This document shows positions 23,198 to 34,466 of a stretch of 64,000 bases of DNA, piece after piece (position 1 is the stretch's first letter; each line of letters opens with the position of its first letter). A program made the position numbers and the translations under genes. This DNA comes from Salvia splendens (taxonomy: Eukaryota; Streptophyta; Magnoliopsida; Lamiales; Lamiaceae). Under the pieces are notes generated by a model that had not been told where the DNA came from, did no database searches, and was given only the letters and a program-made list of their open reading frames with translations. The stretch spans positions 23,614,209 through 23,678,208 of the forward strand of contig NC_056033.1 of NCBI RefSeq assembly GCF_004379255.2, written 5' to 3'.

Positions 23198-24594
23198 TGA
23201 TACGCTCGGATTTTGCACAGTTTTAAGGCCATCTTTTGGTCCGTTTTTAATGTCAAAGTTGCATTACAGGTCCATTATTTGCATATTTTATCTATTTTGG
23301 TATTTTGACATGTTTTGTGAGAAATGTGCATATTTGAGCCTAAAAAGAGAGTCAAAACGCGAAGTTGGAAATCCGGAGTTGTTCTGCATGTCCAGCGGTC
23401 CACTGCAACATTGCCGGCGACCGCTGGTGCCCAACGACCGCTAAGCCAGTAGTGGCCCGCTCCGGGAAAGTTGTGCATGAAGTCAAGACACGCCCAGCGA
23501 CCGCTGGAGAATGCATGACGACCGCTACCGAGAGTCCTGAGAGTTACGGGATGATGGATGGCGACCGCTGGCTAAGGTGCAGCTGCCCGCCAGGAAAAAG
23601 CGGCGAGCAGAATTTGCCATACTTTCTCTCCAAGATTTACCATATTCTGCAACTCTTTTCCTTATATGAGAAGGGGCGATTTCTTCCCTATAAATATCCC
23701 CCAAAGCTTCATCAAAAGGAGATCTTTTCTTTGTTAAATATTTCCAGAGTTCAAAAGTTAGAGTGCTTCATTGTGCAAGGAGTTGAAGAAGGATTCAAGA
23801 TCATCAAGGCTACAAGGATTCAACCTTTGAGTTTTATTGCTTTAGTTCTTATGCTTTCATTGGCTTCCATTCAATCTATGTTTTTAGCTTATTCTATCAT
23901 GTGTAACTAAACTCATAGGATTTTAGGGATGCGTTAGTAACTTTTATTGGTTTATACAATTACTATTTGTATTTAGCCTTCGTTTGTTCTTATTTTGTTT
24001 CTTCCTTAAGTTAATGGATAATGCTTCACGCTTGAGTGACACATTCAGTGATGATTTAATATAACTTGCTACATAATCGTGAGAGGAGGTTGACGAGTTA
24101 GATCCACTTAATAAACACTACAATTAGCTTCCTTTAAAACGACACTGTTAATTGAGAGTAAGGACTTTTCAAGGGTCTTAGGAGCTTTTGGAGTTACGTA
24201 TTTAGGATTGACAACTCTAATGTTTGTAATCAATGTTTGTATCTCATGAGCATAACCTAGGTGACTCGTTCTATCAAAGTAAGAACTGTGCTAGGGTGTT
24301 GTAGTTGGAATTTGTATAACCATAATTGTGAAAGCACATCCCTGGAATTCCATTATCTCTATACTTTTATCTCCTTGATTTATTTGCAATTAGTTGTTTC
24401 TTTGCTTTCAAAAGTTCTTTGTTTTTTAAAAATCTCCAAAACTTTCGGTTTTCCAAATAGTAATTGAGTTTTAGTAGAAGATAGACAGTCTGTGTTTGTT
24501 TTCCCCGTTATTGATATCCGGTACTAACCTTTAGCTATACTATTCCTACTCTGTATACTTGCAGGTATTTATAGTGCTAACAAAAAGTGCATCA
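23198..24594 (+). mobile_element. Solo LTR (Tat/Athila-like gypsy)
   Basis: TGATACGCTCGG...GTGCATCA, 1397 bp, with perfect target duplication TCAAC (23193-23197 and 24595-24599), inserted in the Harbinger coding region. The TGATACG start and long R region are typical of Tat/Athila LTRs. A TATA box (CTATAAATATCC) is at ~23689. A 181-residue frame (23365-23910) is LTR sequence, not a gene. The GCGACCGCTGG motif is repeated about five times in 23390-23575. Confidence 0.9.
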
Positions 24595-24870
24595 TCAACG
24601 CGCATGGGATGAGGTGTATGATGAGGTGGTTGGAGAGGTGGAGCGGGAAGTACATGAGGTTGTGGAGCGTGCGGCGGCGGTCCCTTGTCCGATCCATCGT
24701 CGGCAGACAATCCGACGTGACCATGCCGGGGCTAACTAACGGCTGATGGATGACTACTTTGGTGAAAACTCTCGTTTTACGCCAGAGCTTTTCTGTCGGT
24801 GTTTCAAAATGTCTCGACGGCTCTTCATCCATATATCGTCGTCATTGGCTTCGCGATACATGTGCTTCAC

Positions 24871-25693
24871 TGATAAGGATCCATGTAGATTACCCTTGAT
24901 GATGTTTGATCTAGCAATTTTTTTGTGAAATGATTTGTAATTTCCAAGGCAATCAAAGATAAAATAATAGATCCAACAAAAGCTATTGAATCTAAACTAA
25001 AAGAAGGAAGATCAACAAAAGATAATGTGGATTAAGATATGAATGTCATTGATGGAATAAGCTAAGGCATTTACATTATACTAACAAGCATCCATGGCTA
25101 AGTCTTCAAGGAAAACTACAATCCTCAAACCATACCTCTACTTGATTCATGCTTCACTAAGAATTGATGGATTCAAGCAACCTATAACTAAAAATTGGAT
25201 AAGAAACCGTATTCAAGATGAACAAATCTCTCAAGCATCTAATTTCATCAAAAACTAAGGAATAAAATGATAAAATGTGATATTTATAGTTTATGCCCAA
25301 AATTCAAGAAAAGGCCCACAAAATCTAGCTTATGCGTGAGCCACCCGCTCGGGTGGCCTAGCCGTCCAGGTGCCACCCGCCCGGGTGGACGTCGCTGCCT
25401 CAACTGTGCCTTCGAGTGGCCACCCGGCCGGGTGGCCTAGCCTTCCAATAGCCACCCACCCGGGTGGAATTCGCTGTCTCAAATGTGCCTTCGAGAGGCC
25501 ACCTGCCCGGGTGGAGCATTCTGCATTGCACGACTTCTGATTGGGGCGTGTAAGATACTCACGCGAAGCTCTCTCGAATGGAAAGACAATGGTGGCAGTT
25601 TCATAGCTTTTGGACGTCATCGAGATAGGTAGAATACTGATTGAAGCCAGCTGCAGGTACAAACTTTGATGCACGACTTCCATGATCGTATCA
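24871..25693 (-). mobile_element. Second solo LTR (Tat/Athila-like), minus orientation
   Basis: On the minus strand TGATACGATCATGG...ATCCTTATCA, 823 bp, with target duplication TTCAC (24866-24870 and 25694-25698). Removing it brings transposase blocks back together, which confirms the borders. It shares the TGATACG start with the other solo LTR but is a different family. A TATA-like ATAAATATCAC (minus) is near 25280. Confidence 0.9.
25334..25516. repeat. Palindromic CCACCCG...CGGGTGG repeats in the solo LTR
   Basis: Five copies of a 16-bp near-palindrome, CCACCCGCCCGGGTGG with small variations (around 25340, 25374, 25420, 25456 and 25499), spaced 34-46 bp apart and alternating with GCCTTCGAG and CTAGCC spacers. 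Each copy can form a small hairpin. Confidence 0.85.
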
Positions 25694-26949
25694 TTCACCC
25701 TCCGATATGATGCAAGTGGCAAGATCGAACTGTCTACGTTGCAGAAGTGCACCGCAGCTGGCCTATGCCAGACCGGCTGACATGTTCGACGAATACATAC
25801 ATATGGGTGAGATGACTAGCTTAGAGGTTTTGAGGAGGTTTTGTAGGGGCATCAGGGCCATCTTCGGTGGAGATTATCTACGAAACCAACCGCCACTGAC
25901 TGCCAGATACTACTAGATATGCACGGGAGGGTGCACGGTTTTCCAGGGACAATGGGCAGCATAGATTGCATGCACTGGGAATGGAGGAATTGCCTGGTGG
26001 CTTGGAAAGGACATTTCACTACCGGGTTGAATAGCAAACACCCGTCGATGATCCTGGAAGCCGTTGATGACTACCGGCTATGGATTTGGTATGCGTATTT
26101 TGATGTTGCAGGGTCTAACAACGACATCAACGTTTTGCAGTCGTCGCCTCTCTTCAATGAGCAGTGCCGGGGTGAGGGTCCGGAGATCAGCTTCGTGGCC
26201 AACGACACACAATACAATAGGGGCTACTATTTGGAAGATGGGATATACTCTCGTTGGCCCGTATTTGTGAAGACGATTCGGCATCCAGTTGGTCTGAAGA
26301 AATCTTGGTTTACCTAACGTTAAAGGGTGCGAGGAAGGATGTTGAGCGAGCATTTGGTGTGGTCCAAACATGATGGGGCATTATACGGTGCCCGTCACGA
26401 GTTTGGCACGAAGACGATGTCGCTGATATCATGTATGCATGTATCATATTGCATAACGTGATAATAGATGATGAAGGACCATCTGCGGAGCATTGGTCAT
26501 CAGACAATGATACTGGATCAAGTCACGGTGTTGCCACTGCCTCCTTGCAAATGGGAGTACCGCGTAGTGATGAATACTTGCTCCAAGCTTTCCGCGATAT
26601 GCGCATGGAAAGAGAACGTTTGAAGAGATATGAGAAAGGGGAGCGAGCACATCGTGATATGAGCGGTGTCGGTGTTTTTTAAGTGTTTTTAGACAATTTT
26701 CGTTGTATAATTTTTCAATATTTATAATACAACGAAGATTTGGTTTTATTTTTTTTAACATATTTTTTTTCTAATTAATTTTATTCTAGTCCAATTAAAA
26801 TATACTAACAATTGATAAAAAATAATGTGATTTGTGACTGTGGCGTGACTGTTATTGGACTGGACAAGTTTTTTGTGGCTGTGCTGACTAGGCAGAAGTG
26901 TTTTTGTGGTTGTGGCGTGGCTGTTCCGCCTCTATTGTGGACACTCACT

Positions 26950-27106
26950 TTTATAGATATGTCTCCAAGTATTCCTTGATCATTTCTTCCAAGAAGACGA
27001 TTTCTTCTAATTCTATGAACTTTTCTAGAATACTTTTTTCTTGAATATCAGTCAAAAAAATTTCGGATTGGCCGATATTCGCCCAATTAATAACCCAAGA
27101 TTCCAT
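26950..27106 (-). pseudogene. cemA: Chloroplast cemA fragment (nuclear plastid DNA)
   Basis: Minus strand from 27106 reads through [20 protein letters not shown] and LEKFIELEE...[12 protein letters not shown], the N-terminal quarter of the chloroplast envelope membrane protein CemA. It ends where the Harbinger element starts. Together with the ycf4 end behind it, in plastid order and spacing, this is clearly transferred chloroplast DNA. Not functional in the nucleus. Confidence 0.88.
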
Positions 27107-27200
27107 ACTTTAAGTATCACTTAGTTATAGAAAAAACAGGATTCTTGCGTTTTTTCCCTCCTGCTGAGAAAGCATTCGTTCTTCAGCCCAGTTCCTTTTC

Positions 27201-27340
27201 TCAAAATACTTCAATCGGTACGCGCAAGAAATTGGCCAATTCCGCGGCTTTTTGTTCAATTTCTCGTGGAGTCAAATTCTCATCAATACGAGTCAACAGA
27301 ACAGCCCCCGGCCTCTAATATCCATATAAAGGACGGGATA
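27201..27340 (-). pseudogene. ycf4: Chloroplast ycf4 3' end (nuclear plastid DNA)
   Basis: Minus strand ending with a TGA at 27201-27203: LYMDIRG..., then [20 protein letters not shown] and [10 protein letters not shown], the conserved C-terminus of the photosystem I assembly protein Ycf4. In plastomes ycf4 lies just ahead of cemA, as here. Confidence 0.9.
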
Positions 27341-27666
27341 AATTCCTCGTACTAACAAAAAGAAATGGTTAATGATACCTAACACAAAAGTTAGAATTCG
27401 TTAATTTAATTTGAATTACTTTTTAAAATCGAATAGAAAGGCTTTCGTTTTATATCGATCTATTACTAATCTATTTCCCTGTTTCATATTTGTTAGAATC
27501 GAATCAATTCAATTATTGTTCAGATTAAAACAAATCCAAATTGATAAGGAGTTGATTAATGATGCTCTAGCATATACTTGTTTTGAGTGCCTATTTATTT
27601 TCTGTTGGTATCTATGGATTGATCACAAGTCGAAATATGGTTAGAGCCCTTATGTGCCTTGAACTT
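27341..27666 (+). pseudogene. ndhE: Chloroplast psaC-ndhE spacer and ndhE 5' part (nuclear plastid DNA)
   Basis: A plastid-type spacer with an AAGGAG ribosome-binding site (27547-27552) leads to ATGATG at 27559. The frame then reads [20 protein letters not shown] and [11 protein letters not shown], the start of NdhE (NDH subunit 4L). The fourth codon, normally Glu (GAG), is TAG. The match stops at ~27666. ndhE is in the plastid small single-copy region, far from ycf4-cemA, so two unlinked plastid pieces were joined here. Confidence 0.9.
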
Positions 27667-27826
27667 CAATCAACTAAAGAATTACTGGATACATATTTGT
27701 ATTTGCAGGCTCTAGTTCAGAGGAATCAAGTTTGTTTGCATCAGAAAATTCAATAACTTCAACAACCAAATCCTTGGGATGAGATCCCCTAATGTGGAGG
27801 AAATCACAGCAATTGGTGTTGTGGTT
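27667..27826. other. Unidentified sequence, split by the Copia element (continues at 33057)
   Basis: From a CAG at ~27709 a frame reads [20 protein letters not shown], which looks exon-like (AG acceptor, Ser-rich). After removal of the Copia element, sequence from 33062 joins on. I do not recognise it; it may be an exon remnant of a host gene. Confidence 0.3.
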
Positions 27827-28052
27827 TGTTGGAAGGAAAGAATCTCACCACATTCTCGGCAGATCCTACACAATCAAGGCACACAAGATTAGTGATTGAT
27901 TAGTATCTTTTCTATACCTTGTATGAAATTAGGAATAGGAATTAATAGCTTACCATATTGAGGAGAATTGATGGCCTATATGAGGCGTGTAAAACCTTTG
28001 TAAATCAATCAACCAATAATGAAATTATTCCCTCAAAAACCTATATTCAACA
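27827..28052 (+). repeat. 5' LTR of the Copia element
   Basis: 226 bp, TGTTGGAAGG to TATTCAACA. Pairs with the 3' LTR with a handful of substitutions and two small indels. Confidence 0.95.
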
Positions 28053-28069
28053 TGACTTCAGAGCAGGTT
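28053..28069 (+). other. Primer-binding site, degenerate
   Basis: TGACTTCAGAGCAGGTT matches the tRNA-iMet site TGGTATCAGAGC except for three bases, directly after the LTR. Confidence 0.75.
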
Positions 28070-28165
28070 ATGAATTAGGGCTCAGAAAAATCTCATCACA
28101 GCCCCATACCAATCCCGACCAAAAAAAACCAAGAAGCAAGTGAGAAAACCAAATCCCAATCCAAA

Positions 28166-31100
28166 ATGGCCGACGATAAACCAACCACAGAATCATCAAG
28201 CAGCAAGATACGATCAAGCAAGAATGTAACTGTTGCATTCAAACTCAACGGAGGAAATTACCCGTTGTGGTCGCGACTGATGAAAGTCGCAATGGGGAGT
28301 AGGGGAGGCTACTCCCACATAACTGGAAAACCAGCCCCACCAGCGCCGGACAGCAAGGAGTACGAAGATTGGGAGGAGACCGATCTCATCGTCTTCTCCT
28401 GGATCGTGGACAACATCGAGAACAATATAATCGCGGATTTTGCCCACCACCAATCTGCCCAAGCACTCTGGGAGAGTCTAGCCACCACCTATGAAAGTGA
28501 GGCGGACCTCTACCTCGTGTACGACCTGGAGGACAAGGCGAACACGATTAAACAGGGAGATATGGACCTCGAGACTTAATATCGAAAAATCCATGGGATG
28601 TGGATCAATATCGATCGGTGCCAAAAGCAACCGATCGACTGCTGCGACAAAGGGGTAAGCCAATTCCGAGCATACTCAAAGACCAAGCGAGTGCTTCGAT
28701 TTCTCGCTGGACTGAATGAGGAATACGAGGGTGTTCGTCGCGACATCCTCAAAGTGGTGACACCACCTCCAATCGAAGCCGCGTACAGCTGGGTGAAGAA
28801 GGAGGCGGCTCGACGGAGAATCGGACCACCAATGTCCCTCAACAACACCACTGACAACAGCCATGGAGGAACCGATCTAGCATCTGGAGGAATTGGCCAC
28901 GGCCTTGCAGCACAAGGACGGAGACAACCTCATCTGGCTGGGAACTCACGACCAACGGCCACCACACACCGCCCGGGAAGCAAACCGGTGGACAAGTCCA
29001 AATTGTGGTGCTCTCACTGCGGAATGCAGAAGCACACGCGAGAAAATTGCTTCCAATTGGTGGGATATCCCGATTGGTGGGAAGAGAAGCAGACGGGAAG
29101 GGCCAAAATGGCCGTCGGCTTAACCGTCGGGAATGAGACGAGAAAGTCGAACTCTGAGAAATGGGAAGCACCACCAAATGGGCGAGGGAAGCAGAAGGAA
29201 GGGGGACCAGAAGCCTCCAACGGAGGCGGAGGCGGAGGCGTCGTCGGAGCCAGTAATTTCGCCGAGAGGCGGAACTGGAACGAGAGAGGGAACGACGCCT
29301 CGTCAAATGGAGGTAAAGGGTTGGGGATTCACAACCCTAACCCTAGTAATTTGTGTTTATTACAAAGTCCCCCCACCACTTTCCGAAAAATATACAATGA
29401 ACCCCCACACTTTGCACAAAACCCCCCAAATTTATGATGACCTGCATAGTGACCCACAACTTATAGAATTTTGTGAAAAGCCCCCTGACATTTCTGAAAA
29501 ATTCGAAATATGCCCTATTTACCTTAAAAACCGATTTGAACCTCTAAACCGAATTTCCGCTGCATATATCGTGAACTGTGGGATTGAGGGGGAGAAAAAG
29601 GGATGGATTTTTGATTGTGGGGCCACCGATACCATGACCCCAAATAAGAATAATTTTATCAGTTTTAGTGATATTACTAAGACATATATAAAGACTGCTA
29701 GTGGGGAATTAATCACTGTAGCCGGGGCGGGCACTATTGAAATATCCCCGACATTGAGACTTTCAAATTGCCTCTATGTTCCTACCTTGTCCCAGTGATT
29801 ACTGTTTATAAGTCATGTGACGAAGGAATTAAACTGCACGTTACTGATGCATCCCGACTTTTGTATCTTGCAGGATATTCGGACGAGGAGGATACTTGGG
29901 CGTGGCACTGAGAGCCAAGGACTCTACTACGTGGATGAGATAGCTCAACAAGGAAGTGCGTTGCTGGCTCACGGGTCCACGAAAAGGGAGGTTTGGCTTT
30001 GGCACCAACGACTGGGACACCCCTCTCCTGGTTATTTTAGTTTACTTTTTCCTAAGATTTCGATTCCAAAAGATTTTAGTTGTGAGACTTGTGTTTTGGC
30101 CAAAAGCCACAGACAATCATTTAAACCTACAAACACTCGTATGAATTCCATTTTCTCTCTTGTGCATGCTGATGTTTGGGGTCCTGCACCTGTTGTGGGG
30201 GGGGGAATGGTTTTAGATACTTTGTCATATTTGTTGATGATTGCACTAGGATGACATGGATATATTTTTTAAAACACAAATCCGAAGTGCCAGACAAATT
30301 CATTCTTTTCTTTAAACTCATTCAAACCCAATTCCATACCACTATCAAAACTCTTCGGTCTGACAATGGGAGAGAATTCGTTAACCAAAAAATGCTAGAT
30401 TTCTTTATCGAAAAGGGCCTCATCCACCAAACTTCTTGCCCCTACACCCCCGAGCAGAATGGGGTAGCCGAGCGAAAAAACCGAGTCATCCTTGAAACCA
30501 CCCGAGCCTTGATGATTGAGTCCAAAGTCCCTAAATCCTTTTGGCCAGAAGCAGTTGCCACCTCGATCTTTCTTATAAATCGACTCCCGACCAAGATTCT
30601 AAACAAAAAGACACCCCTTGATACTTTGACCAAACTCACCAAAATTCCCGAACAACTGAACCTTCAACCTAAAGTCTTTGGATGTACAGTGTATATCCAT
30701 ATCCTAAAACACGAGCGAACCAAATTGTCACCCTGTGCCACCAAATGCGTCTTTGTGGGTTACGAGGTTAATCAACGAGGGTACAGATGCTATGATCCAA
30801 ACACACGAAAAGTCGTAACCACAATGAACTGTAATTTTTTAGAAACCGAATTCTTCTACCACACCAACTTTAGTAGTCAGGGGGAGAGTGAGTCAGAAAA
30901 TACTTTTGACTACCTAAGTTGGTTTGTGCCTCGGTCAAACCACTCCAACGAGGACTCAACAGAGAAAGTTAGCACGGCCACCGAGCACGTCTCAAACACC
31001 GAGTCCTCTCAGCCACCACCTGATGATCCTCCTCAACCGATATCCGAGGTAACTTCTGATGATCCTCAAACAATTTCGATCCCTAACAAAATTGATACAG

Positions 31101-32821
31101 AGACTGTTCTGGATGAGAGTACTGGGAGGTACATCCTTCCGCCCCGGAGCACTCGGGGAGTTCCACCGAAAAGATACTCCCCGGAGAAGATAGGAAGGCG
31201 GAGTCATTATGCGGTTGCAAACTTCTCCCAAGCAAACCTAACCAAAATGGCGAGAGCCTTTGAGGCTGCACTCTATGAAGAGGAAGAAATCCCTTATACG
31301 GCAGGGGAAGCTTGGCAGAAGAAACAGTGGAGAGATGAAATGCTAGTAGAGATGGATGCACTAATGAAGAATAAAACTTGGGAAATTAGCAAACTTTCCA
31401 AAGGAGCAGCAACTGTGGGGTGTAGATGGGTGTTCACCATAAAAAGGAGGCCAGATGCGTCTATCAATCGATACAAGGCAAGGCTAGTAGCAAAATGGTA
31501 CACTCAGACTTACGGTGTGGACTATGCCGAAACATTCTCACCAGTAGCCAAAATCAACACAGTAAGAGTACTATTTTCAATCGCAGCCAATAGAGACTGG
31601 CCTCTTCACCAATTTGATGTGACGAATGCCTTCCTACACGGTGTACTGACCAAGCCAGTCTACATGGAACCTCCTCCAGGCTTCGAAGGAGATTTTTTGG
31701 ATGGAGATGTTTGCAAACTCAAGAAGATCTTGTATGGTTTGAAGCAATCCCCGAGAGCTTGGTTTAGCAGGTTCACTGAAGTAATGAAAAAGTATGAATA
31801 CCAACAAAGCAACTCGGACCATACATTGTTCCTTAAGAAGAGAAAGGGTAAGCTCACTTGCCTTATTATTTATGTCGATGATATGATTATCACCGGGGAT
31901 GATGAAGAAGAGATAAGTTAGCTGAAGAAGAATTTATTCAAAGAGTTCGAGATGAAGGACCTTGGTGCCTTGAAATACTTCTTAGGCATCGAGGTGAAAA
32001 GGTCGAAACAAGGTATATTCATCAATCAATGAAAATATGTACTTGATATCCTTGCAGAAACAGGAATGGTCGACTGTAAGCCATCAGACACTCCTATGGT
32101 TCAGAATCATGGATTACAAATCCGTGAAGGAGCTAAACGGGCTGATCGGGGAAAATATCAGAGACTAGTGGGAAAGCTCATTTATGTATCCCATACTCGG
32201 CCGGATTTGGCCTATGCTGTTGGAGTAGTAAGCCAGTTCATGCATGCACCCCAGGAAGAACATTGGGAGGCCGTCCTAAGAATAGTACGGTACTTGAAGG
32301 GCACGCCAGGACATGGAGTATTATTCAAGAAGCACAATCACTTAGAGATACATGGATATACAGATGCAGATTGGGCAGGAAACCCAAATGATCGAAAGTC
32401 AACAGCCGGGTACTTCACCTTTCTAGGAGGGAATCTCGTCACATGGAGAAGCAAGAAGCAGAAAGTAGTAGCTCTGTTGAGTGCTGAAGCAGAGTTCCGA
32501 GGAATCAAGAGTGGATTAGCCGAAGTGCTATGGCTTAGGAGACTTATGACTGAGTTGGGACTCAAATCGGAACAAGCATGTCGATTATTGTGTGATAATA
32601 AGGCTGCTATTAGTATCTCCGAGAATCCGGTTCAACATGATCGAACCAAGCATGTGGAGGTGGATAGACACTTTATAAAAGACACAATTGATGCAAAGAT
32701 CGTGGAATTACCATATGTCAGGTCGGAAGATCAACTGGCCGATATCTTGACCAAGGCTGTGAACTCTCAATCTTTTCATGGAGTATTGGACAAGTTAAGC
32801 ATCGGTAATCCCGTCACTTAA
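28166..32821 (+). pseudogene. Copia gag-pol polyprotein, disrupted
   Basis: Gag starts at 28166 (MADDKPTTESSSSK; KLNGGNYPLWSRLM). A CCHC knuckle CSHCGMQKHTRENC is at ~29010-29052. Protease active site DCGATDTM at ~29611; integrase with HLGHP-like and CETCVLAKSHR zinc residues (~30000-30120), HADVWGP, LRSDNGREF (~30353) and EQNGVAERKN; RT with YVDDMIITG (~31873); RNase H with DADWAGNPNDRKSTAG, SAEAEF and CDNKAAIS up to the stop at 32819-32821. Defects: TAA at 28577 (from a Gln codon by position), a frameshift between ~29330 and 29400, TGA at 29796, a frameshift at a run of nine G (30198-30206), TAG at 31919 and TGA at 32030. All catalytic motifs remain readable. The polyprotein would normally build virus-like particles and copy the element. 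Confidence 0.94.
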
Positions 32822-33056
32822 CTTGAGGGGGAGTGTTGGAAGGAAAGAATCTCACCACATTCTCGGCAGATTACACAATCAAGGCACACAAGATTAGTGA
32901 TTGATTAATATCTTTTCTATACCTTGTATGAAATTAGGAGTAGGAATTAATAGCTTATCATATTGAGGAGAATTGATGGCCTATATGAGGCATGTAAAAC
33001 CTTTGTAAATCAATCAACCAATAATGAAATTATTCCCTAAAAACCTATATTCAACA
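32819..33056 (+). repeat. Polypurine tract and 3' LTR of the Copia element
   Basis: Purine tract GAGGGGGAG (32825-32833) directly precedes the LTR, 32834-33056 (223 bp). Confidence 0.93.
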
Positions 33057-33061
33057 TGGTT

Positions 33062-33850
33062 GAAACGCACAACTTTCTGAATGAAACACAAATAACTATG
33101 TCCTTTTTTTCTTCTTTTTTTTATGATATGTTTATCAAACCTTTAATGAATCCTGCTTTTTAATTTCTCTATATATAAGCATAGGTTTGCTTTCTGACGT
33201 ATTCTTCAATTATATTTTTATTTAATATATTATCACATTCGATATTAAGTATAATTACAAATGCATAATATATCAAATGCAAACTCCATATACTATATAA
33301 ACTATATTAATGAGTTAACAAGTTAGTAATTTAAGAAAAGTTAGCATTATGATGCACCCATTATATTATAGATATAATAGTATATGATTATTAAAATTGG
33401 TAAAGCATTTTAATTTATAGATCTAACTTGATTTTTAAGTATTTTGAATTTTGAAATAAAAAATATTACAGTAAACTTGTAACACTCCAAAAATAGGCAT
33501 AGACGGAATTCACTCATCAATATTAAAAATACTACTCCATCGTCATTCATTCGGTTAATTAATTATTTCAAAATAATTTCATTGCTTCCACTTCCCACTC
33601 ACTTTTCAACTCTCGAATTCTTCTCCCACTCCGCAGCGGCGCTATTCCATTCGTCTTGTCTTTTTTATCCCTACTTATCAAATTAATTTGTGGCGGGCCA
33701 AACTTAACCGTATTTATTGTCTTGAATTTTGGTTATAGAGGAGCGGAATTTGCGTTCCAGATCTGCATCCGATGGTGTTGAGTTTAGTGCATATGTTAAT
33801 TTAGTTCAACTTCATGTTTTTTAAATTCTCCTTCTTCAAATTAGTTCACT
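33062..33850. other. AT-rich intergenic; no gene seen
   Basis: Some exon-like pyrimidine-rich text around 33585-33680 (CACTCCGCAGCGGCGC) could be an old leader, but no frame supports it. Confidence 0.35.
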
Positions 33851-33852
33851 TT

Positions 33853-34170
33853 ATTTTTTCATTCATTCATTATGAAACTTACGAGATAAAGAAAAAAATT
33901 TCGTTCAACTTAGTGGTGGTATTCATTGGATGAAGTTTGGACTGACGTAACTAAACTTATAAAATTATAAGATGAAGTATTTTTTTTTCTGATTTATTTG
34001 TGTTGTAATTGGATTTATGTGTGATGCATGTAATTGGATTTATGTGTGTGATATATATAACTGGAACTTATGAGATAAGGAAAGTTCATTCATTCAAATT
34101 ATTGGTGATATTTATTGGATGGACGCAACTGAAATTATAAAATTATAAGATGAAGCTGTTCAACATCAAC
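33853..34170. repeat. Tandem duplication beside the (TA)n insertion site
   Basis: The block CATTCATTMATTATG...GATAAGGAAAG...TTGGATG...AAATTATAAGATGAAG occurs at 33860-33980 and 34065-34160. Between them, GGATTTATGTGTG is repeated; similar phrases border the far end of the element chain at 62.5-62.85 kb. Confidence 0.65.
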
Positions 34171-34174
34171 TGAA

Positions 34175-34175
<1 letters not shown>

Positions 34176-34241
<66 letters not shown>
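34176..34241. repeat. (TA)n tract at the left edge of the element chain
   Basis: About 33 uninterrupted TA units, followed immediately by the terminus AGGGTCCTGTTAGG of E1. Equivalent tracts are at every junction of the chain. Confidence 0.97.
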
Positions 34242-34245
<4 letters not shown>

Positions 34246-34466
34246 CCTGTTAGGTTGAGATTATTTACCTAAATTGAGAAATGAGATGCAATATCGGCCA
34301 TTAATCCACAAGATTAACTAAATGTCAACAGCTATCACATTATGTCAACACAGGGGTATAACTGTCATTTCATTAATCGAATGGTGGAAAAAATAAAATT
34401 ATATTTCAAATCATTTTCCAAACTCTCTAAAACACTCGGTGAAATATTTTCTGTGCAAACACAAAT

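Larger units (their letters stand above)
23176..26682 (+). pseudogene. PIF/Harbinger transposase (DDE nuclease), broken
   Basis: The coding sequence is in three parts around the two LTRs: 23176-23197, 24600-24865 and 25699-26682. Recognisable blocks are RRQTIRRDHAGAN...RLMDDYFGEN and KMSRRLFIHI (24700-24830), KIELSTLQKCTAA then LAYARPADMFDEYIHMGE (25725-25810), the catalytic block GSIDCMHWEW (Asp at ~25964), NDINVLQSSPL (second Asp), EDGIYSRWPVFVKT, DVERAFGV (~26338, acidic third residue) and the ILHNVIIDDE C-terminus (26440-26475). Defects besides the insertions: a TAA in place of a Gln codon (24739-24741) and several frameshifts (near 25760, 25915 and 26316). These enzymes excise and reinsert the element with help from the ORF1 MYB-like protein; remnants of ORF1 from other copies are at 10.2 and 18.2 kb. 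Confidence 0.88.
22980..26946 (+). mobile_element. PIF/Harbinger DNA transposon, split by two solo LTRs
   Basis: Terminal repeats: GAGTGTCCACACTAATAGAG at the left and, reversed, GAGTGTCCACAATAGAG at the right. Without the two inserted LTRs and their duplications the element would be ~1.74 kb, with one decayed transposase gene. The flanks ACTTTTAA (22972-22979) and ACTTTTAT (26947-26954) match in 7 of 8 bases, longer than the 3-bp TWA duplication normal for PIF/Harbinger. The right side abuts chloroplast-derived DNA. Confidence 0.8.
27827..33056 (+). mobile_element. Copia LTR retrotransposon, complete in structure
   Basis: LTRs 27827-28052 and 32834-33056 (TGTTGG...CA), a perfect target duplication TGGTT (27822-27826 and 33057-33061), a tRNA-iMet-type primer site after the 5' LTR and a purine tract before the 3' LTR. 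Length 5.23 kb, normal for plant Copia. Gag-pol is nearly full length but has four stops and two frameshifts. The LTRs differ by only a few changes, so it is among the youngest insertions in the window. Confidence 0.96.

Noticed and set aside
23365..23910. 181-residue reading frame as a host gene
   Set aside because: It lies wholly inside a solo LTR with a perfect target duplication; it is LTR leader sequence.
27559..27666. A functional ndhE gene in the nucleus
   Set aside because: The fourth codon is TAG and the gene is cut after about 35 codons.
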